Positions 26,200 through 34,186 of a DNA stretch of 64,000 nt are shown piece after piece. The notes under the pieces were generated by a model. It made no database searches. It was not told the origin of the DNA and worked only from the letters and a program-made list of their open reading frames with translations. The position numbers and the translations under genes are program-made. How positions within the stretch are numbered: the first letter of the stretch is position 1; every line of letters begins with the position of its first letter. The stretch is from Roseofilum capinflatum BLCC-M114 (GTDB taxonomy: Bacteria > Cyanobacteriota > Cyanobacteriia > Cyanobacteriales > Desertifilaceae), in assembly GCF_030068505.1 (NCBI RefSeq), contig NZ_JAQOSO010000096.1:88242-152241 (forward strand), read 5' to 3'.

Positions 26200-27837
26200 C
26201 TATGGAATGATTTGCGCTCGTTCGACTAATTCGGGAAAGAGGGCGTTAAATTCTTGTTCGGCTTGCTTTTGAGCGAGTATAGTCATGAGGGTGGTATAGG
26301 AAAAGAAACAGATTCCGGCTAAGTTGCGATCGCGCACTTCTCTTAAATGCTGTTTAATTTGCGCTAGGGATGTATTCTGAGTTGATACACCGAGACTGAC
26401 GGGAATTTTATGTTTAGCTAGGGCGATCGCCGGATGGTCGAAGGAAGGTTGGGAATCTGTGTAAAGAATCAGTTCTTCAATCACGTTATCGCTTGCCCAT
26501 AGTTGCGGATCTTGGAGCGTATTGTTGGCCTGAAGATCGGCCACAAAGCTGAGAATACAATAGGGTTTCTCTTTTTTGATGCGGGCAGAAATTTGTTTGA
26601 GCAAGTCCGTGAGGCGATCGCGTCTCCAGTTTACCCAGGCAGCATCTTGGGGATTACTGGGGGGGCGTTTTCCCGGATAATCTTGCTGATAGAGTTGGGT
26701 GGTTAAGGCATCATAGCCTAATTCAACCGGTGGACAAAAAGAGGAGTCGAGTTGAATGCCTTCTATTTCATGCTGACTGACCATTTCTCCCACTAAATCT
26801 AGAATAAATTGCTGGACTTCAGGATGAAAGGGATTCAGCCAAAGATAACTTGATTCTCCAGCTCCAAATTGGGAACTGCCATCTTGACGGGTGGCGATCC
26901 AATGATGGCGGTTTTTCAGTAGGGGAGAATTGACGGGGAGTTTCAGTCCCCCTTGCAACCAGCCAATAATGCCGATCCGCTTGCGGCGAGAGGCTTGTAG
27001 GGCTTCGGTTAAGGGATTGCTATAGAGGGGACGTAAGCCAGTAAGCTGTTGCAGGAGGGTGCTGGGGTAGGGGGTTTGACCTTGATTCCAGAGGCTGGGA
27101 TAGAGGGTGTTGAAATTAAACTGGGATAAATAATCGATCGCCGCTTCTGTGTTGTTGGGAAAGAAGCGTAAGTTGGGAGTCAGTTGCGTTAACCCGACTC
27201 CCCGCAGTTCTCCCGTCAGTTGCACGGGGGGAGCAATGGTAACTTTGGCAATATATTGATCGGGAACGGGGGAAACACTATTTTCGGTTTGTCGCGCTTG
27301 GGCGATCATGGAGACAATTTCGGCACGAGTGGCGATCGCATTGGGACGCAGTTGAGTCACGTCCGGATAGTTAACGACTAGGGAGTGTTCAGCCGCAGCA
27401 GCGATCGGCGATCGGGCATATTCGGGAATCTGATCCGCATCCTCAAACGTCTCGTTTAAAGTCATCTCCACCAAGTTTTGCGGCTCATACTTCAAGCCAT
27501 TACTCAAAGCCAGTAGTGCTTGCAGACGAGTCAGCCGATCCGTGGGCTGAAATCGCTGATTAGGATAACCTCGCAGAAAGCCCGATTCATAGGCGTTGCG
27601 AATTACCCCATAAGCCCAATAGGAAGGAGGCACATCCTTAAATTGCATCCCCCCGATTTGACCCGTTTTCGGATAATGGGGAAATGCACGGGAAAGTAAG
27701 GCCGCAAATTCCGCCCGGTTCATGGGAGCATCCGGCTTAAATTGCCCATTGAGATAGCCACTGACGATCTTTTGATCCGCCAGTTGTTCAACTACAGCTT
27801 GGGCCCAATGGTTGGTAATATCCGTGAATTTCGCCAT
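26200..27837 (-). CDS. SLH-domain protein with a GHL10/DUF187-type glycosidase domain
   Basis: From the ATG at 27837 the product has 545 residues (a GTG at 27849 would add four). Three S-layer-homology units come first: FTDITNHWAQAVVEQLADQK, FKDVPPSYWAYGVIRNAYES and FEDADQIPEYARSPIAAAAE. From about residue 200 a TIM-barrel of the glycosyl-hydrolase-like 10 type follows (ELRGVGLTQLTPNLRFF, EIEGIQLDSSFCPP, WVNWRRDRLTDLLKQISARI). SLH units normally attach proteins to the cell wall, yet no signal peptide is visible at either start. The substrate is unknown. The gene ends 117 bp from the preceding convergent gene. Confidence 0.85.
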   Translation of the reverse strand: MAKFTDITNHWAQAVVEQLADQKIVSGYLNGQFKPDAPMNRAEFAALLSRAFPHYPKTGQIGGMQFKDVPPSYWAYGVIRNAYESGFLRGYPNQRFQPTDRLTRLQALLALSNGLKYEPQNLVEMTLNETFEDADQIPEYARSPIAAAAEHSLVVNYPDVTQLRPNAIATRAEIVSMIAQARQTENSVSPVPDQYIAKVTIAPPVQLTGELRGVGLTQLTPNLRFFPNNTEAAIDYLSQFNFNTLYPSLWNQGQTPYPSTLLQQLTGLRPLYSNPLTEALQASRRKRIGIIGWLQGGLKLPVNSPLLKNRHHWIATRQDGSSQFGAGESSYLWLNPFHPEVQQFILDLVGEMVSQHEIEGIQLDSSFCPPVELGYDALTTQLYQQDYPGKRPPSNPQDAAWVNWRRDRLTDLLKQISARIKKEKPYCILSFVADLQANNTLQDPQLWASDNVIEELILYTDSQPSFDHPAIALAKHKIPVSLGVSTQNTSLAQIKQHLREVRDRNLAGICFFSYTTLMTILAQKQAEQEFNALFPELVERAQIIP

Positions 27838-27930
27838 AAGCGCTTGCACTCAGATTAAGGGTAATGTAACAGCCAATCATTATATTGGTAATCAGATACT
27901 TGCACTTGCGTAAAGTTTAGTTGCAATCTC

Positions 27931-27960
27931 TTGATCTGACCCCAATAACTCTTTTATAGT
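27931..27960 (+). promoter_or_regulatory. Putative sigma70-type promoter of array unit 1
   Basis: A -35 TTGATC (27931-27936) and a -10 TATAGT (27955-27960) are separated by 18 bp. The spacer sequence differs from unit to unit while the hexamers are kept, as expected for a real promoter. Confidence 0.68.
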
Positions 27961-27966
27961 GAAAAC

Positions 27967-28244
27967 GTGAAGCAAGTAAAGCTTCATTGGCAGATGAACA
28001 GCCACTTTGTACAAAACCCAGTAAAACGTTAAGAGGTAAATCACTGACTAACTGTTATCTGTCTCAGGATAGCACGGCAGCACCCCTACTGAAACTTGAA
28101 ACTTCCTAAACTAGAGAAGCGGGGAGGAAAATCAACCAGTATTCACACTCATTTTGTTGAAGAACGTTGGACTCCAAATAGGCTCAAATAATAAAAGGAA
28201 GTCGCTCAGGAAGTAAGTCATCCGGGTGCTGCTGTCGTTTTAAA
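27967..28244 (+). ncRNA. Candidate structured RNA, array copy 1
   Basis: The 278-nt conserved segment starts 6 nt after a -10 box and ends at GTTTTAAA. Predicted hairpins from the 5' end are TGAAGC/GCTTCA with a 7-nt loop, TGGC/GCCA, and CTGTC-TCAG-GATAG. A long-range helix then pairs CGGCAGCACCC (28075-28085) with GGGTGCTGCTG (28224-28234) and encloses TTCCT/AGGAA. Position 9 of this helix is G-C here and A-U in copies 2 and 3, a compensating change. A 21-codon frame also begins at the very 5' end (GTG here, ATG in the other copies: MKQVKLHWQMNSHF...), so a leaderless micro-protein cannot be excluded. No match to a known RNA family was recognised. Confidence 0.65.
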
Positions 28245-28293
28245 GGTAAGATTGGGGAGAAAAATTAATTCAGTAAAGTTTGATTACAATCCC

Positions 28294-28322
28294 TTGATCG
28301 AACCCCAAAAAGTGTTTATAGT
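28294..28322 (+). promoter_or_regulatory. Putative sigma70-type promoter of array unit 2
   Basis: TTGATC at 28294-28299 and TATAGT at 28317-28322 are separated by 17 bp and lie at the same place relative to the conserved segment as in units 1 and 3. Confidence 0.7.
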
Positions 28323-28328
28323 AAAAGC

Positions 28329-28606
28329 ATGAAGCAAGTAAAGCTTCATTGGCAGATGAACAGCCACTTTGTACACAACCGAGTAAAAAGTTAAGAGGTA
28401 AATCACTGATCAACTGTTATCTGTCGCAAGACAAAACGACAGCACCCCCACTGAAACTTGAAACTTCCTAAACTAGAGAAGCAGGGAGGAAAACCAACCA
28501 GTATTCACACTCATTTTGTTGAAGAAGGTTGGACTCCAGATAGGCTCAAATAATAAAAGGAAGTCGCTCAGGAAGTAAGTCATCCGGGTGCTGTTGTCGT
28601 TTTAAA
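28329..28606 (+). ncRNA. Candidate structured RNA, array copy 2
   Basis: This copy is the same 278-nt length as copies 1 and 3, with no insertion or deletion. The closing helix pairs CGACAGCACCC (28437-28447) with GGGTGCTGTTG (28586-28596). The inner stem CCAACC (28494-28499) pairs perfectly with GGTTGG (28527-28532), and a TGTC-GCAA-GACA hairpin has a GNRA loop. The last ~180 nt are identical to copy 3, while about five changes fall in the first 100 nt. Three of them change residues of the 21-codon frame (Q to H, P to R, R to S), which speaks against selection on a peptide. Confidence 0.65.
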
Positions 28607-28655
28607 GGTAAGATTGGGGAGAAAAATTAATTCAGTAAAGTTTAGTTACAATCCC

Positions 28656-28684
28656 TTGATCGAACTGAAAAAAGTGTTTATAGT
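28656..28684 (+). promoter_or_regulatory. Putative sigma70-type promoter of array unit 3
   Basis: TTGATC at 28656-28661 and TATAGT at 28679-28684 are separated by 17 bp. The spacer (GAACTGAAAAAAGTGTT) differs from unit 2 in its first half, yet spacing and hexamers are retained. Confidence 0.7.
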
Positions 28685-28690
28685 AAGAAC

Positions 28691-28968
28691 ATGAAGCAAG
28701 TAAAGCTTCATTGGCAGATGAACAGCCACTTTGTACAAAACCCAGTAAAACGTTAAGAGGTAAATCACTGACTAACTGTTATCTGTCGCAAGACAAAACG
28801 ACAGCACCCCCACTGAAACTTGAAACTTCCTAAACTAGAGAAGCAGGGAGGAAAACCAACCAGTATTCACACTCATTTTGTTGAAGAAGGTTGGACTCCA
28901 GATAGGCTCAAATAATAAAAGGAAGTCGCTCAGGAAGTAAGTCATCCGGGTGCTGTTGTCGTTTTAAA
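28691..28968 (+). ncRNA. Candidate structured RNA, array copy 3
   Basis: This is the third 278-nt copy, with the closing helix at 28799-28809 / 28948-28958. Its first 100 nt match copy 1 (apart from ATG for GTG) and its last 180 nt match copy 2, a mosaic that indicates recombination between copies. The array ends at GTTTTAAA, and the ~28-bp linker found after copies 1 and 2 is absent. The next gene, a chemoreceptor on the same strand, starts 135 bp downstream, so read-through or cis regulation is possible. Confidence 0.65.
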
Positions 28969-29103
28969 TCACGCAAGTGGTAAAGAATTCTTCAGTTTAT
29001 TTTCCACCCATTTATCAGAGATGCCGCTTATCATGGAATAGGGTATAGCATTGTATTTAATCCCGAAAGGTGCAGCCCATCATTGGTAATTCTGAAGAAA
29101 ATC

Positions 29104-30630
29104 ATGATCGCGTGGTTAGCTAATCAGAAAATTGGCAAAAAACTGGCCATACTAGGAGTGATGGTCACTGCACTCATTCTCATGAATATTGTGGGGATGA
29201 TAGAAATTGCCAAAACCGGGTACTTTCAATTCTTAGAGCGCGAGCATATTGAATTTGCCCTGTTGATGCAGATTAAACTCGATCAAATACAAGAAACACT
29301 GCACCATACGGATAAGCTTGTAAACACATCCCTTGTGACAGCCAACTCCACAGAACGCTTAGAAATGGGCTTACAAACCCTCCTAGCCAACACCTTGGAA
29401 TTGCCCATAGCCTGTCTTGATGCCGTTAATGATATTGAAAAATCTGCCTTCACGCTCTTAGGTTTCGGCGAAGTGTTTACGCTCTGCGAAAATGATATTG
29501 TCGATCTCAATGAAGCCAATGAGATCGTTGAGAACTATGTGAATCAGCGTATTTCCTCTGCATTCTTTGTCGATCGCTTCCAAGACTATCTCAATACCAT
29601 TCAAAAGAATTCTCGCCGATTCTCCATCCTGGTTCCAGAAGCCCGGAATGTGGTGCAAAGTCTGGTTTTGATCGCCACCACCATCCTGTCTTTTATCGTT
29701 TTGGCCCTGTTTTTGCTCATTTCAAATCTGTTGAGAACCCCAATTGTGGCCATGTCCGCCCGGATTAAAGATATTGCTAGGGGTGAAGGAGATTTAACCC
29801 GACGGCTGAAGATTACCTCCCATGATGAAATCGGAGAGGTAGCCCATTGGTTCAACCTCTTCATTGAAAGGCTCCAGGGGGTGATGATCGACGTGAAGAG
29901 TGTGACCGGCCATGTTGCTGACGGTAGTTATGGCATGAGTGCTAGGGCAGCAGCCATGTCGGAAGGCGCAAATTCACAGGCAGCCGCAGCCCAACAAGTT
30001 TCCTCTTCCATGAAGGAGATCACGGCCACCATTCGTAAAAACACTGAAAATGCCCAGCAAACGGAGCAGTTGGCCCTCCAGGCCGCTGCCGATGCTACAG
30101 ACACTGGGCAAGCAGTTGCCGAGGCGGTGCTGGCAATGCAGCAAATTGCTCAAAAAATTTCGATGATCGAGGATATTACTCGCCAAACCCGTATGCTCTC
30201 TTTAAATGCCAGCATTGAGGCAGTACAGGCTCAGGTCAGTGGCAAAGGATTTGCCGTGGTAGCCTCAGAGGTGCGAGCCTTGGCTGAACGAAGCCAAGCA
30301 GCAGCCACAGAGATTACGAATCTCGCCCAATCCTCTGTGAGGGTTGCAGAAAATGCGGGTGCAATGCTGCGGCGACTGGTTCCGGATATTCAAAAAACTG
30401 CTGAGTTAGTCCAAGAAATTAGTGCAGTGAGCAAAGAACAAAATACCAGTACCGAACAAATTAACTGGGCTATTGAGCAATTAAACCGTATCACCCAGCA
30501 AAATGCTCTTACCTCGAAAGAATTAGCCACCATCGCCAAAGACCTTTCCACCCAATCTGAAGAACTCCAGCAGACGATTGCCTTTTTTAACACTGAGGGC
30601 ATTACTCAACAGCGTTATTATCGCCAGTAA
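29104..30630 (+). CDS. Methyl-accepting chemotaxis protein (HAMP and signalling domains)
   Basis: From the ATG at 29104 the product has 508 residues (a TTG at 29083 would add seven). A first membrane helix ([19 protein letters not shown]) is followed by a ~150-residue helical sensor region. The second helix ([19 protein letters not shown]) leads to a HAMP domain ([19 protein letters not shown]) and a coiled-coil signalling domain whose tip reads [20 protein letters not shown], then [18 protein letters not shown]. It is expected to couple to CheA/CheW in phototaxis or gliding control. The sensor domain carries no recognisable ligand motif. The preceding 1.1 kb is the tandem non-coding array. 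Confidence 0.92.
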   Translation: MIAWLANQKIGKKLAILGVMVTALILMNIVGMIEIAKTGYFQFLEREHIEFALLMQIKLDQIQETLHHTDKLVNTSLVTANSTERLEMGLQTLLANTLELPIACLDAVNDIEKSAFTLLGFGEVFTLCENDIVDLNEANEIVENYVNQRISSAFFVDRFQDYLNTIQKNSRRFSILVPEARNVVQSLVLIATTILSFIVLALFLLISNLLRTPIVAMSARIKDIARGEGDLTRRLKITSHDEIGEVAHWFNLFIERLQGVMIDVKSVTGHVADGSYGMSARAAAMSEGANSQAAAAQQVSSSMKEITATIRKNTENAQQTEQLALQAAADATDTGQAVAEAVLAMQQIAQKISMIEDITRQTRMLSLNASIEAVQAQVSGKGFAVVASEVRALAERSQAAATEITNLAQSSVRVAENAGAMLRRLVPDIQKTAELVQEISAVSKEQNTSTEQINWAIEQLNRITQQNALTSKELATIAKDLSTQSEELQQTIAFFNTEGITQQRYYRQ

Positions 30631-30869
30631 CATTTTCTCAAGAAGACTACTGACGAGATGGAAGCCTAAAATGGTAGATCTCGATACAGTTATGGGATGC
30701 ATTTCCAGTTAAGGTCTATGTAGATTTGATCAAAAATCTATCCTTTTGAATTGAGTCAGGCTTGCGCTTGTAACTCTCAATTCTTGTGCAGCTATTTTAC
30801 CAAAGATCCTAGAAACCCTAGGTAAAAATCAAGCTATCATCTGTTCCTTTAACATGAGCATATTAAACC

Positions 30870-32306
30870 GTGTTGAGCTTTTTAAATGATTTGATTTGGG
30901 GCAAAATTTTAGTCTTTGTCCTGGTTCCTGTTGGTCTTTATTTCTCTATCCGATCGCGCTTTGTCCAATTTCGCTATTTTGGGCAAATGTTTGGCAATCT
31001 TCAAGATGCCTTTGCCAAAGAAGAAGGACATCTGAGTTCCTTTCAAGCTCTGGCCCTCAGTGTTGCCGGACGGGTTGGAGGGGGCAATATTGCTGGGGTC
31101 GCCGTTGCCATTACCCTAGGGGGCCCTGGGGCAATTTTTTGGATGTGGATCATTGGTATAGTGGGCATGGCTACCAGCTTTTTTGAATGCATGATTGCCC
31201 AAGTGTTCAAAACAGCAGAACCTGACGGTTCCTATCGCGGTGGCCCTGCTTATTATATGGAGCGAGGCTTAAAACAACGTTGGATGGCAGCCCTGTTTTC
31301 TCTCCTGTTACTGGCAACCTTTGGCTTTGGCTTCAATGCGGTTCAGTCTTATACTGTGGCCACCTCTTTTCAAGAGACTTTTGGGTTAAGTCCCAATATT
31401 ACTGGGTTTGCCCTCATGGTTGTTTTAGGGGTGATTATTTTTGGCGGGGTAAAGCGCATTGCTGAGGTGGCTGAGTACGTTGTTCCGTTTATGGCCACGG
31501 GGTATTTCCTGCTGGCGATCTTTGTGATTCTCACCAACTTGGGGGAAATTCCGGCTGTATTTGCCATGATTGTGCAGAGTGCTTTTGGGGTGAAAACGGC
31601 GATCGCCGGAGGAGTGGGCAGTACAATTATGTATGGTATCCAGCGCGGCTTATTTTCTAATGAAGCGGGTTTAGGGAGCGCTCCCAATGTAGCGGCGATC
31701 GCCTATGTCAAACATCCCGTAGAACAGGGCATTGTGCAAGCCCTCAGCGTCTTCATCGACACCCTGATCCTCTGTTCCTGCACCGCATCAGTGATCTTAC
31801 TCTCGTCTGTTTATGAACCCGGTAACGACGCATTAGGCGGCGTAACCCTCACCCAACAAGCCATGGCTGAACATATGGGTTGGTGGGGTCAAGCCTTTAT
31901 CACCATTGCCCTCTTCCTGTTTGCCTTTACCTCTATCATTTACAACTACTACTTGGGCGAGAATAGTCTGAACTTCTTCAGCAACGAGAATAAGATGTTA
32001 TTCAATGGGTTTCGAGTGCTGACCCTAGCCTTAGTGATCTGGGGTGCAGTCCAAGATCTGGGAACCGTCTTTGGCTTTGCGGATGTCACCATGGGACTGT
32101 TAGCGATCGTCAATTTGGCGGCTCTATTAATGCTCTCTAATGTAGGGTTTGCCGTTCTCGATGACTATGATCAGCAAATGCAAAATGGAAAAACTCCCAT
32201 TTTTATCGGCAGTCATTTTGCCAGTCTTGCCATTGACCCCCAAGCCTGGATGTCTCAAGCTATGAGTTCCGATGGTCTAGAAGCTCCCGATCCAGAGCTT
32301 TCATAG
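30870..32306 (+). CDS. Alanine/glycine:cation symporter (AGCS family)
   Basis: The GTG start (30870) gives 478 residues beginning MLSFLNDLIWGKILVFVLVPVGLYFSIRSRFVQF, a standard AGCS N-terminus. Family signatures follow: LSVAGRVGGGNIAGVAVAITLGGPGAIFWMW, EPDGSYRGGPAYYMERGLK, and IQRGLFSNEAGLGSAPNVAA. These proteins import alanine or glycine with sodium. About ten membrane helices are visible. The gene stands alone on the plus strand, and the cation is inferred from the family. Confidence 0.93.
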   Translation: MLSFLNDLIWGKILVFVLVPVGLYFSIRSRFVQFRYFGQMFGNLQDAFAKEEGHLSSFQALALSVAGRVGGGNIAGVAVAITLGGPGAIFWMWIIGIVGMATSFFECMIAQVFKTAEPDGSYRGGPAYYMERGLKQRWMAALFSLLLLATFGFGFNAVQSYTVATSFQETFGLSPNITGFALMVVLGVIIFGGVKRIAEVAEYVVPFMATGYFLLAIFVILTNLGEIPAVFAMIVQSAFGVKTAIAGGVGSTIMYGIQRGLFSNEAGLGSAPNVAAIAYVKHPVEQGIVQALSVFIDTLILCSCTASVILLSSVYEPGNDALGGVTLTQQAMAEHMGWWGQAFITIALFLFAFTSIIYNYYLGENSLNFFSNENKMLFNGFRVLTLALVIWGAVQDLGTVFGFADVTMGLLAIVNLAALLMLSNVGFAVLDDYDQQMQNGKTPIFIGSHFASLAIDPQAWMSQAMSSDGLEAPDPELS

Positions 32307-32350
32307 CTTCCTGTAGATGGGCTATGCTGGAGCTAAAAGTAGGGTTTGTA

Positions 32351-32489
32351 AGCGCCTTGCGCTGTTATAGCGCAAGGCGCTAGGCAATAGGCATTATAGC
32401 GTGAAAAATGGTTTTCCTATTACACCTATTACCTATTACCTATTACCTATTACCCATTACCTAATTACCCATTACCGCGCGAAGCGCTG
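32351..32489. mobile_element. TA-flanked MITE copy with TATTACC heptamers
   Basis: The element lies between TA at 32349-32350 and TA at 32490-32491. The left end contains AGCGCCTTGCGCT, repeated inverted 5 bp later to make a perfect 13-bp stem. The right end is CGCGCGAAGCGCTG. The interior is a run of CCTATTA heptamers (32415-32475). The ends agree with the copies at 6448, 14341 and 50274. The element lies just upstream of the small membrane-protein gene, whose ribosome binding site begins 13 bp after it. Confidence 0.75.
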
Positions 32490-32513
32490 TATCTCACGTT
32501 CTGGAGTAAGCCC

Positions 32514-32891
32514 TTGGAGATTTCTAAAAAACACATCGGCATTTTTCTGATTACAACCGGGATTCTGGTTTTATTCATGCTGCTGTTCAAACTAGAACCC
32601 TATCTTTTAGAGTTTTCGAGTAATCCAATCTATGAGTTTATCGTCGGCAGCGAGGAGGAAATGAGGCAAATCGCGATCGCGAATAATGGCGATCAAGTCA
32701 CTATCGAGCTGCCTCTAGGGTTCCTCAGAATTGTGGCTTTATTTTTTGGGTTTATGTTTCTGAGAATCTGGCTAGATATTGGTAGTAAATTGATCTCTGT
32801 GGGCCGTGAGTTGATGACCGATGATGTGAAGAATTTGGAAAAGCTCCTCGATAAATTACTCCAATTTAAAAATAGAACTCCTTCGAGCTAA
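32514..32891 (+). CDS. Small two-helix membrane protein, unknown function
   Basis: A GGAG at 32503-32506 sits 7 bp before a TTG start, giving 125 residues (MEISKKHIGIFLITTGILVLFML...). There are two membrane helices, about residues 8-26 and 68-86 (LGFLRIVALFFGFMFLRIW). The acidic loop between them contains SEEEMRQIAIANNGDQ. A C-terminal amphipathic helix (DDVKNLEKLLDKLLQF) ends the protein. I do not recognise the family. The layout (helix, short loop, helix, cytoplasmic tail) resembles small accessory membrane proteins. No other start codon with a binding site exists, so the TTG seems genuine. Confidence 0.65.
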   Translation: MEISKKHIGIFLITTGILVLFMLLFKLEPYLLEFSSNPIYEFIVGSEEEMRQIAIANNGDQVTIELPLGFLRIVALFFGFMFLRIWLDIGSKLISVGRELMTDDVKNLEKLLDKLLQFKNRTPSS

Positions 32892-32924
32892 ATACCACCG
32901 TTTGTCATGATGCTATAACTCCGG

Positions 32925-33911
32925 TTAGTTTCTAAACCTTATCTGTCCGGGACGATTATCTAAATGAACCCTCCCATCTCGAACCGGATAAAGTCCCATA
33001 CCTCCTTCCCATGATTCATCCAAAACATCATATAATTCTTCACTGGTATATCCAGCAACTTTAATGTCTACCCCCGATCCTGTGTAATGGGTGATTGGAT
33101 TAGGATTGAGTCCATGGTTGTAGGGTCTTCGAGTGTACCACCTCAGAATTTCAACGTCCTCACCCAGTTGATCCTGAACAGTTTGCAGTCTTGCTGCCAT
33201 GTCTTTGATATTTTCAATATGCTCAGGGCTAGTCGGAATAATTTTTTCTCCATTATATCCATCATTATCAATAATGGCTTGTCTCCAGGTAAAAACTGAC
33301 TCATCAATAATGCGGCTATTCAAGTGTTCATCTGACCATTTTTCTACGCCTGTTGAAGGGGTTGGGCTAATTATGCCTAGATTATTTTCTAGCTGTTGTT
33401 TTTCCTCGACTAAAGCATCATAGACGGCTGTATCACCTGTGTTTTCAGCCCGTTCTTTTTCATGTGGAAGTTGAGAATTGATCTCATGGAGACGCTGCTG
33501 CTGTTGTTTTTGTTCTTGATTTAACTGATTATAATACAGTGCCCAACGGGTTCGAGAGACTTCCGAGAAGCTGACTGTAGCGAAGAAGTTTGCTAATCGT
33601 ATTCGTTCAATTAAGCGATCGCTGAGTGCGTTTTCGGTAAATTGACTCAAATATTCTTGGTCAATATTAATGCGTTCTAGCTCTAGCTGCTTGTATTGAA
33701 TCTGAGCATTAATAATTGTTGAGAAGATACCCACTAGAACAGTTCCCAAGACAATTTTGGCAAAATCTAGCCACAGTTTAAGCTGTTCTAGTTCGGCTTT
33801 ACTTTTAGTCTTCTTGGCCTCAGATTTTGGTGGCTCTGATTTTTGTCGATTTGCCTGGGTTGGTGTTGGTGTTTGAGGATGAGTTTGAACTGAAGCGTCT
33901 AGAGATGTCAT
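32925..33911 (-). CDS. Membrane protein with coiled coil, unknown function
   Basis: From the ATG at 33911 the product is 328 residues. It has a Pro/Thr/Lys-rich cytoplasmic N-terminus (about 45 residues) and one membrane helix (LDFAKIVLGTVLVGIFSTIINA). A charged helical stretch follows, with an evident coiled coil (NQEQKQQQQRLHEINSQLPHEKERAE). The C-terminal globular part contains GSGVDIKVAGYTSEELYDV and DGRVHLDNRPGQIRF. No catalytic motif was recognised. The last part might bind a ligand or peptidoglycan, but that is a guess. It is a solitary gene next to a 117-bp repeat element. Confidence 0.65.
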   Translation of the reverse strand: MTSLDASVQTHPQTPTPTQANRQKSEPPKSEAKKTKSKAELEQLKLWLDFAKIVLGTVLVGIFSTIINAQIQYKQLELERINIDQEYLSQFTENALSDRLIERIRLANFFATVSFSEVSRTRWALYYNQLNQEQKQQQQRLHEINSQLPHEKERAENTGDTAVYDALVEEKQQLENNLGIISPTPSTGVEKWSDEHLNSRIIDESVFTWRQAIIDNDGYNGEKIIPTSPEHIENIKDMAARLQTVQDQLGEDVEILRWYTRRPYNHGLNPNPITHYTGSGVDIKVAGYTSEELYDVLDESWEGGMGLYPVRDGRVHLDNRPGQIRFRN

Positions 33912-34044
33912 CACTATACCTGATTTAATTTAGATACGTCATGATATAAGTACCTAATCAGGTTTTGGCCCCCTTTTCCGGAAACTGAGCGCAGCATAAT
34001 AGTTAATAAAGTGTTAAAGGTCAAGCACCTTCTGCCCACCCTAC

Positions 34045-34161
34045 TGCCGTGACAACCCTAAAATGGTGGGTTACGGCGGATTGATAGATTGCTGTCAGAG
34101 TCTAGGTTTTAGCCGCCTAACCCACCCTACGCTAATGCACTATTTTAGCTATGTCACGGCA
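34045..34161. mobile_element. 117-bp inverted-repeat element with 4-bp flanking duplication
   Basis: The outer ends TGCCGTGACA and TGTCACGGCA are perfect 10-bp inverted repeats. A second nested pair, GGTGGGTTA-CGGCGG and CCGCC-TAACCCACC, lies inside. CTAC occurs immediately on both sides (34041-34044, 34162-34165) and looks like a target duplication. There is no coding capacity. This is a MITE-like element distinct from the TA-flanked family. Confidence 0.7.
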
Positions 34162-34186
34162 CTACGATGATTGGTAATCATAGCGG

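Larger units (their letters stand above)
27903..28979. repeat. Tandem array of three ~362-bp non-coding units
   Basis: Units begin with GTAAAGTTT at 27910, 28273 and 28635 (periods 363 and 362 bp), and the third lacks the final ~28 bp. No protein frame of more than 60 codons lies on either strand between 27849 and 29083. The whole array is bracketed by CACTTGCG (27903-27910) and its complement CGCAAGTG (28972-28979). It contains no HIP1 site although HIP1 is frequent in the rest of the window. Each unit contains a promoter-like element and a 278-nt conserved segment, listed separately. Confidence 0.93.

Noticed and set aside
27903..28979. CRISPR-like or direct-repeat array
   Set aside because: The unit is ~362 bp with full-length conservation and no short-repeat/unique-spacer alternation.
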